This document shows positions 24,179 to 25,537 of a DNA stretch of 25,537 nt, piece by piece (position 1 is the first letter of the stretch; the number at the start of each line of letters is the position of its first letter). The notes beneath the pieces are model-generated. The model ran no database searches and was not told the origin of the DNA. It was given only the letters and a program-made list of their open reading frames with translations. Source of the stretch: Pedobacter sp. (lineage in GTDB: Bacteria; Bacteroidota; Bacteroidia; Sphingobacteriales; Sphingobacteriaceae); contig SEDG01000010.1 in assembly GCA_004295885.1 (NCBI GenBank), positions 1-25,537 on the forward strand, given 5' to 3'. A program made the position numbers and the translations under genes.

Positions 24179-25330
24179 CTATTTTGATTTAGTACCTAAA
24201 AGTTCTTCTAGTTTTTTCTGTAAAGCCTCGCCGGTAATGTTTCTGGCTACAATTTTTCCTGATGGATCTACCATAAAGTTAAAAGGAATAGCGCTTACAC
24301 CATAATTTTTAGAAACTTCATTATCCCATCCTTTTAAGTCTGAAACATGAGCCCAAGCTAAACCATCATCAGCAACTGCTTTTAACCAAGCTTCTTTGGT
24401 AGTTCTTGTGGTACCACCATCTAAAGAAACGCCAAGCACTGTAAAGTTTTTATCTTTCCATTTATTAAATGCAGCAACTACATTGGGATTTTCTTGTCTG
24501 CATGGTCCGCACCAAGAAGCCCAGAAATCTACTAAAACATATTTGCCTTTAAAGTCAGATAACTTAACAGGTTTACCGTCTTTGTCATTTTGTGTAAAAT
24601 CAGCCACTAACCCAAGTTGAGTTTTCTTAGCTCCATCTATCATACCTTGAATTCTTTTACCATCTACTGAAGTTCTTAATTCTGCAGATAATTTCATAAA
24701 CAAAGGCTCAGCAGTTTTCGGGTCGATATCGTAACCAACACTACTTCTAAATGCATTTAACGAGATAAATGAGTTAGGGTTTTCAGCAACAAATTTCGAA
24801 TATAGCGGTTTTTTCTCTGCATCTAAACCATCATATTTCGCCATAAATGGCTTCATAAAAGCTTCGTCTTTTTTCTGCTCTGTAGTGTAAGCAGCGTATT
24901 CTTTCATTAAAACGGCAACTTTATCATCAACAGGTTTAAGTAATGCTTTTAATTTAGCATTGTCGTCATTTACTTTTGAACCTGTAACTGTTGCGTATTT
25001 AACAGAATCAGTTGCAGCTATATTAATAGTAGTTGGCTCTAAATAAAGTGAGATAACATCTGAAGGAACTCTCTTTTTAGGGTCTACAGGAACAGCATCA
25101 TGTTTAACTCTAATAGATGCACTTGTTGGACCAGCTAATGTTCCTTTAAACTCAAATGCTCCATTTACCAACGTAGCTGAATCAGTTACGCTTGTTGTAC
25201 CTACACGATAGGCCAAGAATGCTTTTGCGGGTTCGTTTAAAGACCCAACTTTACCCTTAACGGTAAAAGGCTGCTGTGCCATTAAGCCCAATGGTAATAG
25301 GCAAAAAGCAGATAAAATTAATTTTTTCAT
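24179..25330 (-). CDS. TlpA-family thiol-disulfide oxidoreductase with N-terminal DUF4369-like domain
   Basis: A 383-residue exported protein with signal peptide MKKLILSAFCLLPLGLMAQ. Residues about 20-120 form a beta-rich DUF4369-like domain (FTVKGKVGSLNEPAKAFLAY, VNGAFEFKGTL); about 125-235 are helical (AEKKPLYSKFVAENPNSFIS); about 240-383 are a thioredoxin fold with the redox pair WCGPC (273-277), the preceding VLVDFWAS and the cis-Pro loop VSAIPFNFMVD. It should act in the periplasm on protein or cytochrome thiols; the exact partner is unknown. TlpA proteins with this layout are numerous in Bacteroidota. A TATATTTG -7 box lies 38 bases upstream of the ATG. Confidence 0.93.
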   Translation of the reverse strand: MKKLILSAFCLLPLGLMAQQPFTVKGKVGSLNEPAKAFLAYRVGTTSVTDSATLVNGAFEFKGTLAGPTSASIRVKHDAVPVDPKKRVPSDVISLYLEPTTINIAATDSVKYATVTGSKVNDDNAKLKALLKPVDDKVAVLMKEYAAYTTEQKKDEAFMKPFMAKYDGLDAEKKPLYSKFVAENPNSFISLNAFRSSVGYDIDPKTAEPLFMKLSAELRTSVDGKRIQGMIDGAKKTQLGLVADFTQNDKDGKPVKLSDFKGKYVLVDFWASWCGPCRQENPNVVAAFNKWKDKNFTVLGVSLDGGTTRTTKEAWLKAVADDGLAWAHVSDLKGWDNEVSKNYGVSAIPFNFMVDPSGKIVARNITGEALQKKLEELLGTKSK

Positions 25331-25368
25331 TATGTATTTAATTAGGGTTTAGGGGCTTAGATTATAAG

Positions 25369-25376
25369 CAAATATA
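25369..25376 (-). promoter_or_regulatory. Bacteroidota -7 box of the TlpA-like gene
   Basis: TATATTTG on the minus strand matches TAnnTTTG exactly, 38 bases upstream of the start codon, giving a leader of about 30 bases. The -33 region is T-rich but has no clear TTTG. Confidence 0.45.
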
Positions 25377-25414
25377 AAAAATCTGAATTTTAAAAAGATG
25401 CTTTAAATGTAAAA

Positions 25415-25537
25415 TTATGATAACTTTTGATAGGTCCGCCACCATAAATCTGGCATTTCTCCATTAACAGCCGTATTATAATCATCGTATCTACATGGCA
25501 CTAAGTGATATCTTTCGTTTTTTGAGATACCAGTTGG
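25415..25537 (-). CDS. C-terminal fragment of an unrecognised protein (cut by window edge)
   Basis: An open frame of 40 codons enters from the right edge and ends with TAA at 25415-25417. It encodes a Tyr/Trp/Arg-rich tail, with HLVPCRYDDYN and MPDLWWRTYQKLS. No family recognised from this part. It lies 84 bases upstream of the TlpA-like gene in the same direction, with the TlpA -7 box between them. Confidence 0.55.
   Translation of the reverse strand, partial: PTGISKNERYHLVPCRYDDYNTAVNGEMPDLWWRTYQKLS

Noticed and set aside
1..25537. CRISPR array, tRNA, rRNA, integrase or phage genes
   Set aside because: No regularly spaced direct repeats, cloverleaf sequences, rRNA segments or recombinase signatures were seen.

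Overview
The window looks like chromosome of a member of the Bacteroidota, most likely a Pedobacter-like Sphingobacteriaceae. The grounds are AT-rich DNA, a long SecA ending in SEC-C, DUF4251 and DUF5777 family proteins, TlpA/DUF4369 thioredoxins, a Spi-C10 protease, many signal peptides ending in AQ, and TAnnTTTG-type -7 promoter boxes. No rRNA, tRNA or CRISPR array was seen. Both ends cut through genes: an M20 peptidase start at the left, and an unrecognised C-terminus at the right.

Layout. 1-762 (minus): partial M20 peptidase and a DUF937-like protein, separated by a terminator. 819-2471 (plus): pgi, then a terminator. 2607-6444 (plus): an ECF sigma factor with a candidate autoregulated promoter, a transmembrane anti-sigma-like protein with a beta-barrel-like tail, a YceI protein, a DUF5777 beta-barrel and a Rieske lipoprotein, packed with 1-base gaps or overlaps and closed by an 18-bp hairpin. 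6539-7881 (plus): two tandem DUF4251-type secreted proteins. 7914-11356 (minus): glutaminyl-peptide cyclotransferase, YraN nuclease and dnaG. 11367-11792: a compact GIY-YIG element bounded by inverted repeats, wedged between dnaG and the genes upstream of it. 11806-16863 (minus): SGNH hydrolase, class C beta-lactamase-like hydrolase, an unknown secreted protein, an M20 amidohydrolase and a SPOR protein. 16983-20291 (minus): secA. 20522-20824 (minus): small secreted unknown. 20926-22173 (plus): purD whose first ~75 residues are replaced by repeat sequence. 22231-24077: a small lipoprotein divergent from a frameshifted Spi-C10 cysteine protease. 24179-25330 (minus): TlpA-like thioredoxin.

How the genes work together. 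Housekeeping functions (glycolysis, replication priming, Sec translocation, purine synthesis) alternate with cell-envelope genes. The clearest unit is the sigma-regulated envelope cluster at 2.6-6.4 kb, which could form an envelope lipid/quinone and iron-sulfur module. The most unusual signals are the inverted-repeat-bounded GIY-YIG element, the purD 5' replacement, and the single extra G that separates the C10 pro-region from its catalytic domain.
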